Below, in pieces: positions 1 to 9,826 of a stretch of 64,000 bases of DNA. Every line of letters starts with the position of its first letter. Positions within the stretch are counted from its first letter, which is position 1. The position numbers and the translations under genes were made by a program. The notes under the pieces are model-generated. The model saw only the letters and a list, made by a program, of their open reading frames with translations. It ran no database searches and was not told where the DNA came from. The stretch is from Sipunculus nudus (lineage: Eukaryota; Annelida; Sipuncula; Golfingiida; Sipunculidae): positions 27,893,956-27,957,955 of the forward strand of contig CM049312.1 of NCBI GenBank assembly GCA_026874595.1, written 5' to 3'.

Positions 1-70
1 CTGCGTTACATATTCCGTGTACACAAACGTGTACAGTACATACTGGTTCCGATATGACTTCCCCCCGTGA

Positions 71-1702
71 TTAATGGTCCTCATTCATCTCCTCATCATC
101 ATCGTCAGTATCGTCATCATCATCGTCAGTATCGTCATCATCCATCTGCTCTTCTTCGTCCGATTCAGCCTGTTCCCGAGGATAAGTGTACATCGCACCC
201 GACAAGTCTCTCGGCGGGTACAACCTGATCACTGTGTTAAGTAATGATACAACATCCCATGCCTTGATCGATAGCGCATTTAAAATGTCGGTTTGTATGG
301 TCTCCTGTACCCCGCCGGTGTCGATGATATACCGCGTTACCAAAGGTCCATAAAACGTTACCGTACCGTCCGGGTCCATCGAGAGTTGAAGTTCGTGCAT
401 TTGATCATGGTTTATCTGTTTATAGCGGAACAGTGCGTTTATACGACAGTTTTCCTTTTGAGCGGCCAGGAGCAAAACGTCCAAATCGCCGGTCAGAATA
501 TTATCCTCCAGCATGGCGAGCATTCCCTGTACGTGTACATCTTTGTTCTGTCCTGTCAACCTTACCTTGCCCTGAAAACGCTTGTACCGTATCCAGTTGA
601 GGTATAGCAAATCAGATACGGGGGTGCCATACGGTTGGAAGTTGAAGCGTTCCTCAATTGTGAACAGATAGTCCAAGAAACTCCTGTCGCATTTAGGGCA
701 GTATTCCTGTACGCCATCACACACAGGTTCGTAATCCACGTTGCACATCTCGCATTGTTTCACTATCATATCCTCGCGGTCGTAAAGCATGCCATGCCCT
801 CGTACATGACCTCGAAAGAACCTGCCGTCAGAAGGCACGACACCGTCTGATGGTCCGACCTCACTGTCAACACCAGCTTCAGTAGTATCACCCGTGTTCG
901 CGTGGGCATGCTGCACTGGGGATTCCGTCACTGCGTCTACAGTGTTGTCATAAGACACCGGCGGAGGTTCCCAGTTGTAAATGGTTACATCCTGGTAATC
1001 GGTGATCACGTGCTCCAACAGTTTGAACAGTACTTCTGTCGTCAGCGATATCGCCTTATCCCTGTGGGCCGCCACCTGCATTGTGAAGCGCGCGTTGTCC
1101 TTGTTAATGCGGTCGTAGAATGACACAGTGCCATAAGGGTCCATCTGGATATGCAAGGACTTACATATACCGAGATACATTGGGTATATCCAACCGGTCA
1201 CGCTGCGGTTAACCTTTTGAGCCTCAGATAGCATCCTGTCGAGAGTTACTACCAGAGTCAACCGCAACAGGGAACCGAAGCCTTCCACGTGGATTGTCTT
1301 GTCTCCGTGTCGAAACAACACTGTATCTTCTGGACGTAACAACGGTCTCCACATAAACGTTATCCCTTGCCCCAAATCGTAGGTTTTCTCGTTTGTGAAC
1401 AGTGCCATCACTTCTGTCTCTTGACACGTGGGGCAATATTTCCGTTCCGGGACGTGTTGGGGATGGTAATTGGGATGGTAATGGTAATCGTGTATATAGT
1501 CTGAATCGTCTCCATTGTCTGCACACATTGAGCATTCGTCTACAACTATGTGTTCTTCTCGCCACGTCACTCCCCTCTGTCGTAACCTGTTAGAAAAGAA
1601 ATTCCCATCGGAAGGCATAAAACGGTAACTGTTACCCGGTGGACCAGTGAAAAGACTGAGGACATCCTGGCGATGGCGTGTGTATGCTAGGCGATCCCCC
1701 AT
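71..1702 (-). CDS. Duplicated zinc-binding protein with acidic tail, unknown function
   Basis: This 543-residue protein has two copies of one ~210-residue unit. Each copy begins with a PSDG(N/R)FF segment, then paired Cys motifs (ECSMC at about residue 57 and YCPTC at about 90 in copy 1; QCEMC and YCPKC near 316-337 in copy 2), then a region ending in MDPxGTVxFY. The two CxxC pairs suggest one zinc site per copy. The last ~35 residues are nearly all Asp and Glu, as in many viral regulatory or DNA-mimic tails. The start is the first ATG of the frame. I do not recognise the family. It is separated from the rightward genes by a gap of over 1 kb. Zinc binding is inferred from Cys spacing only. 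Confidence 0.8.
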   Translation of the reverse strand: MGDRLAYTRHRQDVLSLFTGPPGNSYRFMPSDGNFFSNRLRQRGVTWREEHIVVDECSMCADNGDDSDYIHDYHYHPNYHPQHVPERKYCPTCQETEVMALFTNEKTYDLGQGITFMWRPLLRPEDTVLFRHGDKTIHVEGFGSLLRLTLVVTLDRMLSEAQKVNRSVTGWIYPMYLGICKSLHIQMDPYGTVSFYDRINKDNARFTMQVAAHRDKAISLTTEVLFKLLEHVITDYQDVTIYNWEPPPVSYDNTVDAVTESPVQHAHANTGDTTEAGVDSEVGPSDGVVPSDGRFFRGHVRGHGMLYDREDMIVKQCEMCNVDYEPVCDGVQEYCPKCDRSFLDYLFTIEERFNFQPYGTPVSDLLYLNWIRYKRFQGKVRLTGQNKDVHVQGMLAMLEDNILTGDLDVLLLAAQKENCRINALFRYKQINHDQMHELQLSMDPDGTVTFYGPLVTRYIIDTGGVQETIQTDILNALSIKAWDVVSLLNTVIRLYPPRDLSGAMYTYPREQAESDEEEQMDDDDTDDDDDDTDDDDEEMNEDH

Positions 1703-1949
1703 CGTGTATGTTGGGCGCTGCCTGGCCCGTTAACAATTAACGGTCGATCACGCAGAGCCTGACACCAGACCGTGGATACTTGTTAACCCAAATAATGTTA
1801 CATATATGAGACACGGCAGGGCTTGAATGACATGTGTGAGTCACGTGTGCCCACATAGTTCATAAGAAATACGATGACGCATTCCTTGTTTTTTTGTTTC
1901 GTGTCCCTTTTATTACATAAGTGTCATAATGTCCGGGTCTGATGTGAAA

Positions 1950-2060
1950 GTCCTCGTGGCGTAACGGGCTAATTCAAACTTTCCTACCTGGACCAATAGT
2001 TTGTACTTGCAGTTCCGGCAAGGTTAAGTTCGGATCCGGGTTCGAATCCCGGCGGTGACA
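1950..2060 (+). pseudogene. tRNA-like sequence (probable tRNA pseudogene or tRNA-derived element)
   Basis: The 3' half is a clean T arm: stem CCGGG, loop TTCGAAT, stem CCCGG at 2036-2052. A seven-base acceptor stem can be formed between 1950-1956 and 2053-2059 with one mismatch. A-box-like and B-box-like promoter sequences are present. I could not fold a convincing D arm or anticodon arm, and the 111-base length is too long without an intron. A decayed tRNA or a SINE head fits better than a working tRNA. Confidence 0.45.
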
Positions 2061-3060
2061 TTCACTTTTGTCTAATATATATTTCATATACGTGTGTGTC
2101 GGTTGAAATTAATGTTTATGAGGTAAATATACAAAACATCCCTCACGTATCTGCAAGATCAACAACAGATATTTCGTGGTGTTACGATTATGTATATAAT
2201 ACATAATAATATGTAAATATATATATATATATACATATCTCATTGTGTTCAGATGACAACAGATAAGGCGACCCTGGACGAACCCGAGTTCACACGACTC
2301 ATCAATACGTGTTATCCAACCGTCACTTCCTGTCGTCTGACCCCATGTTACCCGGCACTTCCGTTCACGACCCTTCACACTTCCTCACTTCCGGTCCAAC
2401 ACCACCCTACGTACCCGCACCGGAAGTCCCATTTACTCAATGGTTAAGCGTGACCCCAAAGTGTGACCCCGATCACGACTGCCGGGTGTAAAGCAGACTT
2501 CCGGTACATGCGCTGTTAGTTCATTGGTCAGATCAGGTCACGTGGTGTGCATTCAATCCGCCCATTGGTCATGTCTCATTCACAACAATCAAACACGCGC
2601 TGTCCACGTGGTCTATTGCATCATCCCTGACCCATTCGTCCACACATTTCAAACCTGTTTTTAAACCTTTTTCTCTCACGTTTTCTTCCGGATTGGCATC
2701 ATATCCCACTTTACTCACATAACTGGACAATTATGCAAGATTTCACCATCATCGCCTTATTAACATCACTACAACAACTCATTTAAATCCTGAAGCGGTG
2801 CACAACCGGAAGTACTATTCTACCGGAAGTTGGGCACACCCGCACCCGGCACTTCGACCCTCGACGCTTCGCCATGAATAAATTAGTGTGTGCGATTTCC
2901 GGCCCGCGTGCCGGGGAGGGTGGTGTGTGCGATTTCCGGCCCTCGTGCCGGGGAGGGTGGTGTATGTGTGTGAGCGATGATAAGGGTGGTTGATTTTTTA
3001 CCCCCCCCCCCGGGTAAAAATTTTCAAGATGGTGGATGGATGTGTGTGTAAGGAGAGCGT
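2061..3060. other. Intergenic region without a convincing gene
   Basis: Short ORFs here have no recognisable features. The stretch contains a TA microsatellite near 2220, several scattered ACCGGAAGT-like (ETS-type) motifs between 2380 and 2850 in both orientations, and the short tandem repeat listed next. It leads into the promoter at 3.1-3.24 kb, so the ETS-like sites may be part of an upstream regulatory region; that is inference. Confidence 0.4.
2888..2962. repeat. 37-bp GC-rich tandem repeat, two copies
   Basis: Two near-identical 37-bp units centred on TTTCCGGCCC and GTGCCGGGGAGGG. Each unit carries CCGGC and GCCGG, able to form a small hairpin. It lies about 270 bases upstream of the TATA box at 3231. 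Confidence 0.75.
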
Positions 3061-3265
3061 TGATTGGTTGGGGGGATGTAAGAAAGGATTTGATTGGTTA
3101 TGCAGTGGAGTGACGTCACAGTAAGCGGAAACCAACGGGGATGTAAAATAAGGATATATGTGTATCCGGCGGAAACGAAGGGGGGTGGTTTGTTTGAAAC
3201 GGTGTGTGTGACGTCACAGGAGAAATAAGGTATATAAGGAGGTAGTTTGGACGGAGTAAAGTCAG
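3061..3265 (+). promoter_or_regulatory. Strong RNA polymerase II promoter with CRE, CCAAT and TATA elements
   Basis: Visible elements are two inverted CCAAT boxes (GATTGGTT near 3062 and 3092), two palindromic CRE sites TGACGTCA at 3111-3118 and 3209-3216, a TATA box TATATAAGG at 3231-3239, and an initiator-like TCAGAC at 3262. The CRE and TATA are exactly 14 bases apart, the same spacing as in two minus-strand promoters at 9.1 and 26.8 kb. It should drive the leader exon and the four small genes to the right. Confidence 0.8.
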
Positions 3266-3444
3266 ACTCTGGTTTTGACTGGTACTAGTACTGGTAATAA
3301 CTACAATTTGGATATACAGAAGCCGTCGTTGTGTTATATAGAAGCCGTCGTTGTGTTGAGAGACAAACAGCTACAGAAAGCAAGTTGAAGCAAAGATTTG
3401 AAAGTTTGTTGAAGATTTGAGTTTGTGACAAAACAACAATACCG
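3263..3444 (+). other. Noncoding 5' leader exon
   Basis: The transcript from the TATA box at 3231 would start near 3263. The segment has no ORF of note and ends at CCG|GTAGGT, a good 5' splice donor at 3445. The nearest matching acceptors are the near-identical GTGACTTACAG sites ending at 4560 and 5288, each only a few bases before an ATG. This suggests one noncoding leader spliced to alternative coding exons. It also contains a short direct repeat (AGAAGCCGTCGTTGTGTT) near 3320 and 3341. Confidence 0.6.
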
Positions 3445-3492
3445 GTAGGTGTATTTTGTAATTGGTGTTGTTTTTGAACAAAAATAATGTCA

Positions 3493-3890
3493 CACCCACT
3501 GGCCAGTAAGGTAGGCCGGGGGTGAATAATATTTTTGTTTAGGGAGTGAATGTTTAGTTTGTATTTGAGAGGGCCCCAGTAACGAAGGGTCCCTAATATT
3601 TGGTTGTTGGCAGTAACAGAAACAAAAAACTAAAATGTGACCAGTAACGAAGGTCATTGGGAGGTGGGGATGGATGAGAGGGGAGGGGGGGGGGGGGGGA
3701 ATTATGTTTTTGTTTTGGTTGTTGTTAGAAAACTTAGGACACCCACTGGCCAGTAAGGTAGGCCGGGGTTACATTTATTTTGTGTATGGTTGTGTACACA
3801 ACGGACTGACATCACTTTAAAAAACCCAAGATGCGCAGGAGTTAGATAAAAGCCATGTTTATACTACCTGACCAGTAAGCAAGGTCGGGT
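3493..3890 (+). ncRNA. Array of five hairpins with a conserved AGTAA loop, inside an intron
   Basis: Five hairpins (about 3493-3524, 3570-3593, 3636-3658, 3740-3769, 3866-3890) share a nine-base loop: AGTAAGGTA twice, AGTAACGAA twice, AGTAAGCAA once, always closed by C-G. The stems differ but stay paired: GGCC/GGCC, CCC/GGG, GACC/GGTC, GGCC/GGCC, GACC/GGTC. The last has an eight-pair stem, ACCTGACC with GGTCGGGT. Changes that preserve pairing around a fixed loop point to a structured RNA or protein-binding element rather than chance. All lie in the predicted first intron (3445-4560) downstream of the 3.2 kb promoter. Confidence 0.6.
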
Positions 3891-4566
3891 GACGTGTTTT
3901 TCCATCCATCCATCCATCCAACTCGGAGCGGTTCGGTTTTTTGCCACACAAGTGACACAGACTAACCGTAACGACGATTAAGTAATGTTGTGACATAGAA
4001 ACGGGAAGAGAATTTGTATATTTTTAACCATTAACAAAAGAAAATAACAGACACGCGCACCTTTTAACAAAAAATGTAGAGCAAAAAGGTATTGCAAGAG
4101 TTTTAGATTTTTTTTCGGAAGGACAATGAGAAACACTATTAATTCTGTAACTGATAAAAAATAAGTAGGTAATTACTATGAACCAAAAAAATGCATTTAG
4201 GATAAAAATAATAATAAACAAAAGGTTATGAAGCAGAGCGCCACTATGCGTGACACCTTGCATGAATGTAATATGTAACCTCGTCACGGATATCAGTCCC
4301 TTCACGTTTATTGTATAACATGACCTCGTTAGTTTAGTAAACAACTACAACGGAAAAAAAAACGACATTTCGACACACGACCAATCACAAATGTCGATTG
4401 AGGAAAGAGGAGTGAGGAAGGTGGGGAGGGGGGGGAGGTTATTTTTAATATTTTTGTTTGGTACATCAAAGTATAACCCTAAACAACACAGAAAAAAGTC
4501 CTATAGCGAAAAAAGCTGTTTGTTTAAGACGTTGTTATAAGACGTCCTTGTGACTTACAGGGAAAC

Positions 4567-5058
4567 ATGATGATGAACGAGCACTACGAACGTGAACTGG
4601 AGGAGTTGGTAAATGTGCAAGGCCAGGCCATACTTCGCTACGTTCAAAATATTAAATCGTCGTCGCCTGAGACGTATTTCGCAATGCAAGGCGACGACGA
4701 ATATTTCGATCAGTTAGTCGATGGACTAGTGCACAAGTACGAAATGTTAATGCACATCCCCAGTGAAGAACTAGAAATATGTATCAGAGAAAAAAAGAAC
4801 CTGAAAGAAATGGTGCGCGTTGCATCCAATGTTCTGCTCCTGGCGCAGGCTATTGATGAAATTGTCCTACGCTGCCACAATATATACAGAGATATAGTTC
4901 AAATATACCGCGGTGAGGCCCCACCGGCCGCAACCAAAAGCCATCACATCCGGGCGTGTTCCCTTCTAACATCTCATTTAAGAATAGTCGCCAGGAAAGC
5001 ACATGTGCAAGCAGAGCGCCGGTGGGCAAGTAAGATGATCACACATGAGGAAGAATAA
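4567..5058 (+). CDS. Small helical protein, member 1 of a four-gene family
   Basis: 163 residues, predicted almost entirely helical, with no signal peptide or membrane segment. The ATG lies six bases after a splice acceptor (GTGACTTACAG, ending 4560), which supports this start. The C-terminal half shares a pattern with member 2 at 5295: AIDEIVLRCHNIY here against GIDDIVLRCKELY there, followed by a Tyr-rich helix and a His-rich turn. The stop codon TAA lies inside an AATAAA poly(A) signal at 5054-5059, so the 3' untranslated region is very short. The function is unknown; I recognise no family. Confidence 0.8.
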   Translation: MMMNEHYERELEELVNVQGQAILRYVQNIKSSSPETYFAMQGDDEYFDQLVDGLVHKYEMLMHIPSEELEICIREKKNLKEMVRVASNVLLLAQAIDEIVLRCHNIYRDIVQIYRGEAPPAATKSHHIRACSLLTSHLRIVARKAHVQAERRWASKMITHEEE

Positions 5059-5294
5059 ACTTTTATTTTACAATATATGCAACTAGTATAGGGGGTGGCA
5101 ATTGTATTTTGTAAATACATTATACATAGTGTACATATGGTTTTTAGGTCGAGTCGTATACGTGTGTCAATATTTTTTTTTATTAACTCACGGCCACGGA
5201 AAATTATGTAATCAAATATATCAGGAATAAAACATTTTTTATCTTAGCGAAAAAGCTGTTTGTTATAAGACGTCCTTGTGACTTACAGGGAATC

Positions 5295-5801
5295 ATGATG
5301 ATGATGATGAACGAGAAGTTTGAATGTGAACTGGATGCAGCCATAGTAGCTGTGCCAAAACAAGGAGAGGCCATACTGAATGTTATAACAAAGTTACAAA
5401 CGTCGCCTAATACGTATTTGAAAGAACCAAGGGACGGAGACGAATTTGATAAATGTTTAACACCTCTTCTCGATGTGCATGATCACTTCACGGCCAAGAC
5501 TGGTACAGAACTTTACAAATACATTTATTTGGATGCGGATATCGCTGAAGCCACGCGCATCGCAGTCCTCATGGATAAGGTTATGCGCCTTACGGAGGGC
5601 ATCGACGATATTGTCCTCCGTTGTAAGGAACTCTACGATATTATCGTAGAAGAGTACCGCCCTAATGTGACGCCGGCCGTCCACAGTCGCCACCTCGCCC
5701 GGTCGTCTTCACTTTTCACGGCGCATGTGTTAATAGAGGACATGCAACAATATGTACAGTTATGCAAGAAACGTGCTCTGAAGAAGATGCAAACTGTATA
5801 A
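5295..5801 (+). CDS. Small helical protein, member 2 of the family
   Basis: 168 residues, starting with five Met codons (ATG ATG ATG ATG ATG), so the exact start is ambiguous within four codons. The acceptor before it, and about 35 bases upstream of that acceptor, are nearly identical to those of member 1, so gene and 3' intron end were duplicated together with a period of ~730 bases. The conserved core is DDIVLRCKELYDIIVEEYR. The sequence after the gene repeats the AATAAA region that follows member 1 (about 5220 and 6003). The function is unknown. Confidence 0.8.
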   Translation: MMMMMNEKFECELDAAIVAVPKQGEAILNVITKLQTSPNTYLKEPRDGDEFDKCLTPLLDVHDHFTAKTGTELYKYIYLDADIAEATRIAVLMDKVMRLTEGIDDIVLRCKELYDIIVEEYRPNVTPAVHSRHLARSSSLFTAHVLIEDMQQYVQLCKKRALKKMQTV

Positions 5802-6233
5802 ACGTTTTATCGGTCAAAGTACCAAAGACTTTTTTTGACTTTTCCATATTTAGATATATCGGCTGTGTAAAACATTGCTAATCCTCACTTGCAGAGGTCG
5901 TGTAAGAAAACACACGTTTATGTATATATGTCATTGGTATTCTTTTGGTATTCTTTTTTACCTCCCAATATAGGGGTGGTGATTGTATTTTGTAAGTATA
6001 TCAGGAATAAAACATATTTTAGTAACATAATAACTGCTTTATCGTGTCTGTTAACACACAGAAAAAGAGAGAGGTGATGCATGTCAAGATGACTGGAAAG
6101 GTTATGCGTGGTGTACAAACACTGGAGATATGTTTAAGACCTGTCCTCCCTTTATGCGGTTGATAAGTATTTGTAACGTAAACATACAGACCGACACAAT
6201 AAAATAGTCCTTTCTGCTCGTTTGCTGTCCAAC

Positions 6234-6779
6234 ATGGACTCAAACCTGTCAAAAGAATTTGACCATGCATTGCTGGTAGATATTCCAGCTAAAACACGTG
6301 AGCTAAATGACTGTATTAAGTCGTTCCTGTCCACACCAGACAGATTTTTCGTTGACAGCGACAGAGTGTTTCAGCTGACTCTGAAAGCACTGGTCGACGA
6401 AGACTGGTGGTGGAACGCGCGGATTCTCAAAGGACTTATGTTAGCGAAAAAGATATGTTTACAAAAGCGGTGCCAGACGGAACAGACATTAATTGCCGTG
6501 CGGATGGCGAAACTGTTTACAGAGTGGTTGAAGGATACCTATGACGTAACACTCAAACATACGGCAGACGCATACACGCGAGTTGTGCAGCACTACCAAA
6601 GTCACAGTCGGTTTAAAGGCCCTGTGCAGAAGAGGCACCACCAGAACAAGCAATCCATAGCCTCGTTTCAGTTTCTGCTTTGGAAACACAGGCAAAATTT
6701 GGCTTTCGAGCTGGGACAGTTTAACAACGATGGCTTGCACACACAAGTGACAAACGCGGACAGCAGCTCGTCTAAATAA
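6234..6779 (+). CDS. Small helical protein, member 3 of the family
   Basis: 181 residues from the first in-frame ATG (6234); the open frame extends a few codons upstream only through a TTG. It is related to members 1, 2 and 4 by its length, by a helical core and by a Y-x-x-V-V-x-x-Y motif followed by a basic, His-rich turn (KRHHQNKQS). It is more similar to member 4 (7591) than to members 1 and 2. A pair of AGTACA hairpins follows directly after the gene. The function is unknown. Confidence 0.75.
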   Translation: MDSNLSKEFDHALLVDIPAKTRELNDCIKSFLSTPDRFFVDSDRVFQLTLKALVDEDWWWNARILKGLMLAKKICLQKRCQTEQTLIAVRMAKLFTEWLKDTYDVTLKHTADAYTRVVQHYQSHSRFKGPVQKRHHQNKQSIASFQFLLWKHRQNLAFELGQFNNDGLHTQVTNADSSSSK

Positions 6780-6850
6780 GTCGGAATACGCGCACTGTAG
6801 GTCCCATCATCAACGTGTCCCAGTGTAAATCTTCAGTCTGTTCACGAAAG

Positions 6851-6947
6851 GTGGCGTCCAGTACAGGACACACACGCACGGACGGACGGACGGACAGACG
6901 AATATGATTGGCTTTTAAAAAGAGCTCTGTTTCAGTACAGAAACGGA
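6851..6947. repeat. Isolated pair of AGTACA-loop hairpins
   Basis: Hairpin 1 is GTCC-AGTACA-GGAC with its loop at 6860-6865. Hairpin 2 is CTGTTTC-AGTACA-GAAACGG with its loop at 6934-6939. It matches one unit of the larger array at 8.39-8.98 kb. The stem of hairpin 2 shares little sequence with the others but is still fully paired (one wobble), which supports a structural role. Confidence 0.65.
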
Positions 6948-7570
6948 TGTAGGATTTGAACTGAATTCGTTAAATCTCACTGTCGCTGTGTAACTCCTCT
7001 GCATTTGTGACACCAGTATATTCTGTAACGGCTTCGCATACCATATATCTTGCCAAATTGAAAACATTTGGTTACATCAATTCGTACTTGTGAATTCCAG
7101 GAATAATGCAGAGTGTTACATTTGATAACCCGTGTAATTGTTTGAGACATGGGAGAATGTACAGATAACATAACAACACTTTCACGACTGTATTTGAATC
7201 TCATGTGATAAATGTGTCGTAGTTACACATCAGTTGTTGATTGGTCTGTGGGTGAAACAAAGCAAATGTGTTTGATTACGTGATGTGAAGCTGTGCAAGC
7301 AACTGAGTGGTGGTGGAACCAGTCTGAGGACAAGATGATGCGGGCGGACATGATACATGAGAAAACACCAGAAACAGCAAACATGGACGTCTACTGTCTG
7401 CCGTAGAGGAGTACAGGGGGGTATTATTGCAGCAGCAGCAGCAGCAACGTCGCATCAGAAGATACCGGCACAGAGGGATTCACCGAAGAATACATAAAGA
7501 TGCACTAAATATGTACAAATGGACCGATCGACTGTGGTTGGATGACACTTGTTTCTTTGTTTGTATTACA
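6948..7570. other. Intergenic or intronic region with no gene seen
   Basis: No supported ORF. The stretch ends in a splice-acceptor-like TTGTTTGTATTACAG (ending 7571), 19 bases before the next start codon, so the right part is probably intron. A CAG repeat (AGCAGCAGCAGCAGC) lies near 7431. Confidence 0.4.
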
Positions 7571-7590
7571 GAAACCCGTCATCCTAACCA

Positions 7591-8115
7591 ATGGAGCCAG
7601 AATTAGTTTACCACTTTGAGGAGAAGGCGTGCGGAGAAATACAAACGTGGATGGCACAGTTGCAGAGGCACATATGGAATTACCGACATGATAATAACTC
7701 TTTTTTCGCCGCGAAGGACAGGAGGTTCGTGCGGCATGTCACGATGATGCACCATGAGATCGACTATTGGATGAGGACATGCACCATTGGGCTGGAACGA
7801 GCACGAAAAGTGTGTTTGGAAACGGGGCACACGACAGAACGGTCCGATGCGGCGTATCACCTGGCTCTCATAATGGTTAAACTCTTTGAGAAAATGAGCA
7901 CAGACGATATACCTGAAATATACAAAAGATACAGACACGCGTTGCAGTTGTACGAAACGCACAGGATGTTCGGAAAGAGGGCCTACGCCAGGCACCGCGA
8001 CAGGTATTCTTCAATAGGAGACCTGAACCTGATGCTGATCTCGAACATTCTAAAATTGCAGCTGGAACTATACTATTTTGATTCTGCCGGTTTCTTTAGA
8101 AAACCAAACTTCTAA
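7591..8115 (+). CDS. Small helical protein, member 4 of the family
   Basis: 174 residues, starting at the first ATG after a clear acceptor (TATTACAG, ending 7571). It is highly charged and helical. It shares with member 3 the arrangement of an N-terminal acidic helix, a WWxx/YWMR segment near residue 55, a central M-x-K-L-F helix and a YxHALQxYExHRMF segment followed by a basic turn. No catalytic motif, signal peptide or membrane segment is visible. The function is unknown. The hairpin array begins about 275 bases downstream. Confidence 0.75.
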   Translation: MEPELVYHFEEKACGEIQTWMAQLQRHIWNYRHDNNSFFAAKDRRFVRHVTMMHHEIDYWMRTCTIGLERARKVCLETGHTTERSDAAYHLALIMVKLFEKMSTDDIPEIYKRYRHALQLYETHRMFGKRAYARHRDRYSSIGDLNLMLISNILKLQLELYYFDSAGFFRKPNF

Positions 8116-8390
8116 CGTGAAACCGCGGGAGCCTTACTGTACAGATGTATATATTTGTGGACTTTCCTATAACCGAAATAGACGTTTTTTCAAGTTTATG
8201 TTATTTTCCACACAGATACCCAAACAAGACTGTACTCCAGCAGAAGACAGAAGAAATCAAAACTGCAAAAGGTAATTCAATCTTTATTTTTATTCCAAAT
8301 CGTTTTCGCCGACATCATGTAAATGGTTTACCCAGTGTACAGGTACACACTAACGGACCGATCCAACCGCTCGTTCTGTTCCAATTCTGA

Positions 8391-8976
8391 GACGTCCGTA
8401 CCAGTACAGGCACGGATTCAAAAACACTTAAGGTCTTTGTCGTGTACATCCGGAAAACGATAATCCATTTTTTGTGCGAACTGTATATGGCGTCCAGTAC
8501 AGGACTCGCACACTAACAGACAGAAGGAAGTGCTGAGCGCTTTTCCACTTTGAAATCGTCTGTCCCAGTACAGGCACGGAAAAACGACGTATAATGTCTC
8601 GTTAGGTGAATCCCACAAAGGATAATCCAGCTTCCTGCGTTGGCCCAATGTGTCGTCCAATACAGGACACACACTAACAGTCTGACGGAAACGCTCGGTC
8701 ATTTTTCCCCCTGTTTTGTAAGCGTCCGTACCAGTACAGGTACAGATTCGACAATTGATGTTTGGTCGAGTAAATCTGAAAAACGACATTCCAGTTCATG
8801 GTGAACTCCAATGTGGCGTCCAGTACAGGACACGAACACTCACTAACAAAAGCGCTCTGTTTTGATCACCTTATGTAGACGTCCGTACCAGTACAGGTAC
8901 GGAAACTGATTTACGTAAAAAAAACTTCTCATATATTCCACGAACCTAAATGTGGCGTCCAGTACAGGACACAGAC
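8391..8976. repeat. Tandem array of AGTACA-loop hairpins, four ~160-bp units
   Basis: Eight hairpins alternate between a long type (CCGTACC-AGTACA-GGTACGG; loops at 8403, 8567, 8733, 8890) and a short type (GTCC-AGTACA-GGAC; loops at 8496, 8659, 8822, 8961; the 8659 loop reads AATACA). Each long/short pair is one unit and the period is about 157-166 bases until the last shorter step. Stem pairs vary while loops are fixed. The array lies downstream of the four small genes on the plus strand and also downstream, on the minus strand, of the promoter at 9.1 kb, so either strand could be transcribed. Confidence 0.8.
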
Positions 8977-9097
8977 AAAATATTGCCAAGTCCATATCCG
9001 TTTTTCGCTCTGGTTATGGTATCGTTCAGTGCTGCTGCTGCTCACGTTAGCCCGTTTGGTCTCCAACGAGACAAATTGCACTGTTGCCAAACGTCTC

Positions 9098-9127
9098 CTT
9101 ATATACATAATTCCGCCTGTGACGTCA
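9098..9127 (-). promoter_or_regulatory. Minus-strand CRE-TATA promoter facing the hairpin array
   Basis: On the minus strand TGACGTCA (9127-9120) is followed after 14 bases by TATATAAGG (9106-9098). Downstream comes a GCAACAGTGCAAT segment that is also found at the same place after the 26.8 kb promoter, so the two promoters are duplicates. A donor-like GTGAGC follows at 9045. No minus-strand CDS is seen downstream before 1.7 kb; the first thing transcribed is the AGTACA array. Confidence 0.7.
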
Positions 9128-9826
9128 TTCTATCAGACTCCATCACCTGCATCTGGTAGATACACAGTGTGTTTCCGGAATGTATATTCAACATGATATA
9201 TATATATATGTATATTATGTCTTTTTCGATATTGATAATACGTTTAGCATGTTGGCTAGGTACCAGTGATTCTGCATTGGATGTACCATATGTTCTTATA
9301 GAAGCACCCGTTCATGGCTCCTGTACTACAGGCACAATATTATATGTTTGATGTTCATGTTGCTTTGTCCATATTGCTTTAGATTGTTTATGTAATTGTA
9401 TATGTACCAGTATTCAGTTGTTGTTGTAATACATGTTACAGTCATGAGGGGGGGGGGCTCGGTGACGGGACTGGTATACAACACTTGTAACAGTAACAGT
9501 CGGTGCAAATTATGTTTCTAGGAGTTACTGTATGTCCCATGGCAATATGTGTGCATGTCAATCTTTCGTACCATGTACATAACAGAACAGACAGCAGATA
9601 CGATAAACACTGCGTTTCGGTTTTTGATGTATCATAAGGTGGGACCTGCATCAGATGCATCATTTGTGCAAGGCATCTCCGGTCTAGTTGCGTCCTGCCC
9701 CCCTCCCCCCTCTTTTTTTTTTTAAATGATTTTACACTCTCTCCAAGTACAAGGGGAGATGTATTTCGCTTGGACAGTTAGCGTTGCGCTGACAGTAAAG
9801 GTGGATTTTGCGCTCGTTTCAGACCA
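9128..9826. other. Intergenic or intronic region, no gene seen
   Basis: No supported ORF. It contains TA-rich runs near 9200, a G run at 9448 and a C/T-rich run ending in poly-T near 9700-9723. It ends in the acceptor GCTCGTTTCAG at 9822, five bases before the next ATG, so its right part is probably an intron. Confidence 0.4.

Noticed and set aside
1950-2060. Functional tRNA with intron
   Set aside because: T arm and acceptor are fine but no D arm or anticodon stem could be formed, so only a tRNA-like call is made.
8418-8789. 123-codon minus-strand ORF
   Set aside because: It spans the AGTACA hairpin array and follows its repeats.
6850-8976. Iron-responsive elements
   Set aside because: The loop is AGTACA, not CAGTGN, and there is no bulged C at the required distance in the stem.
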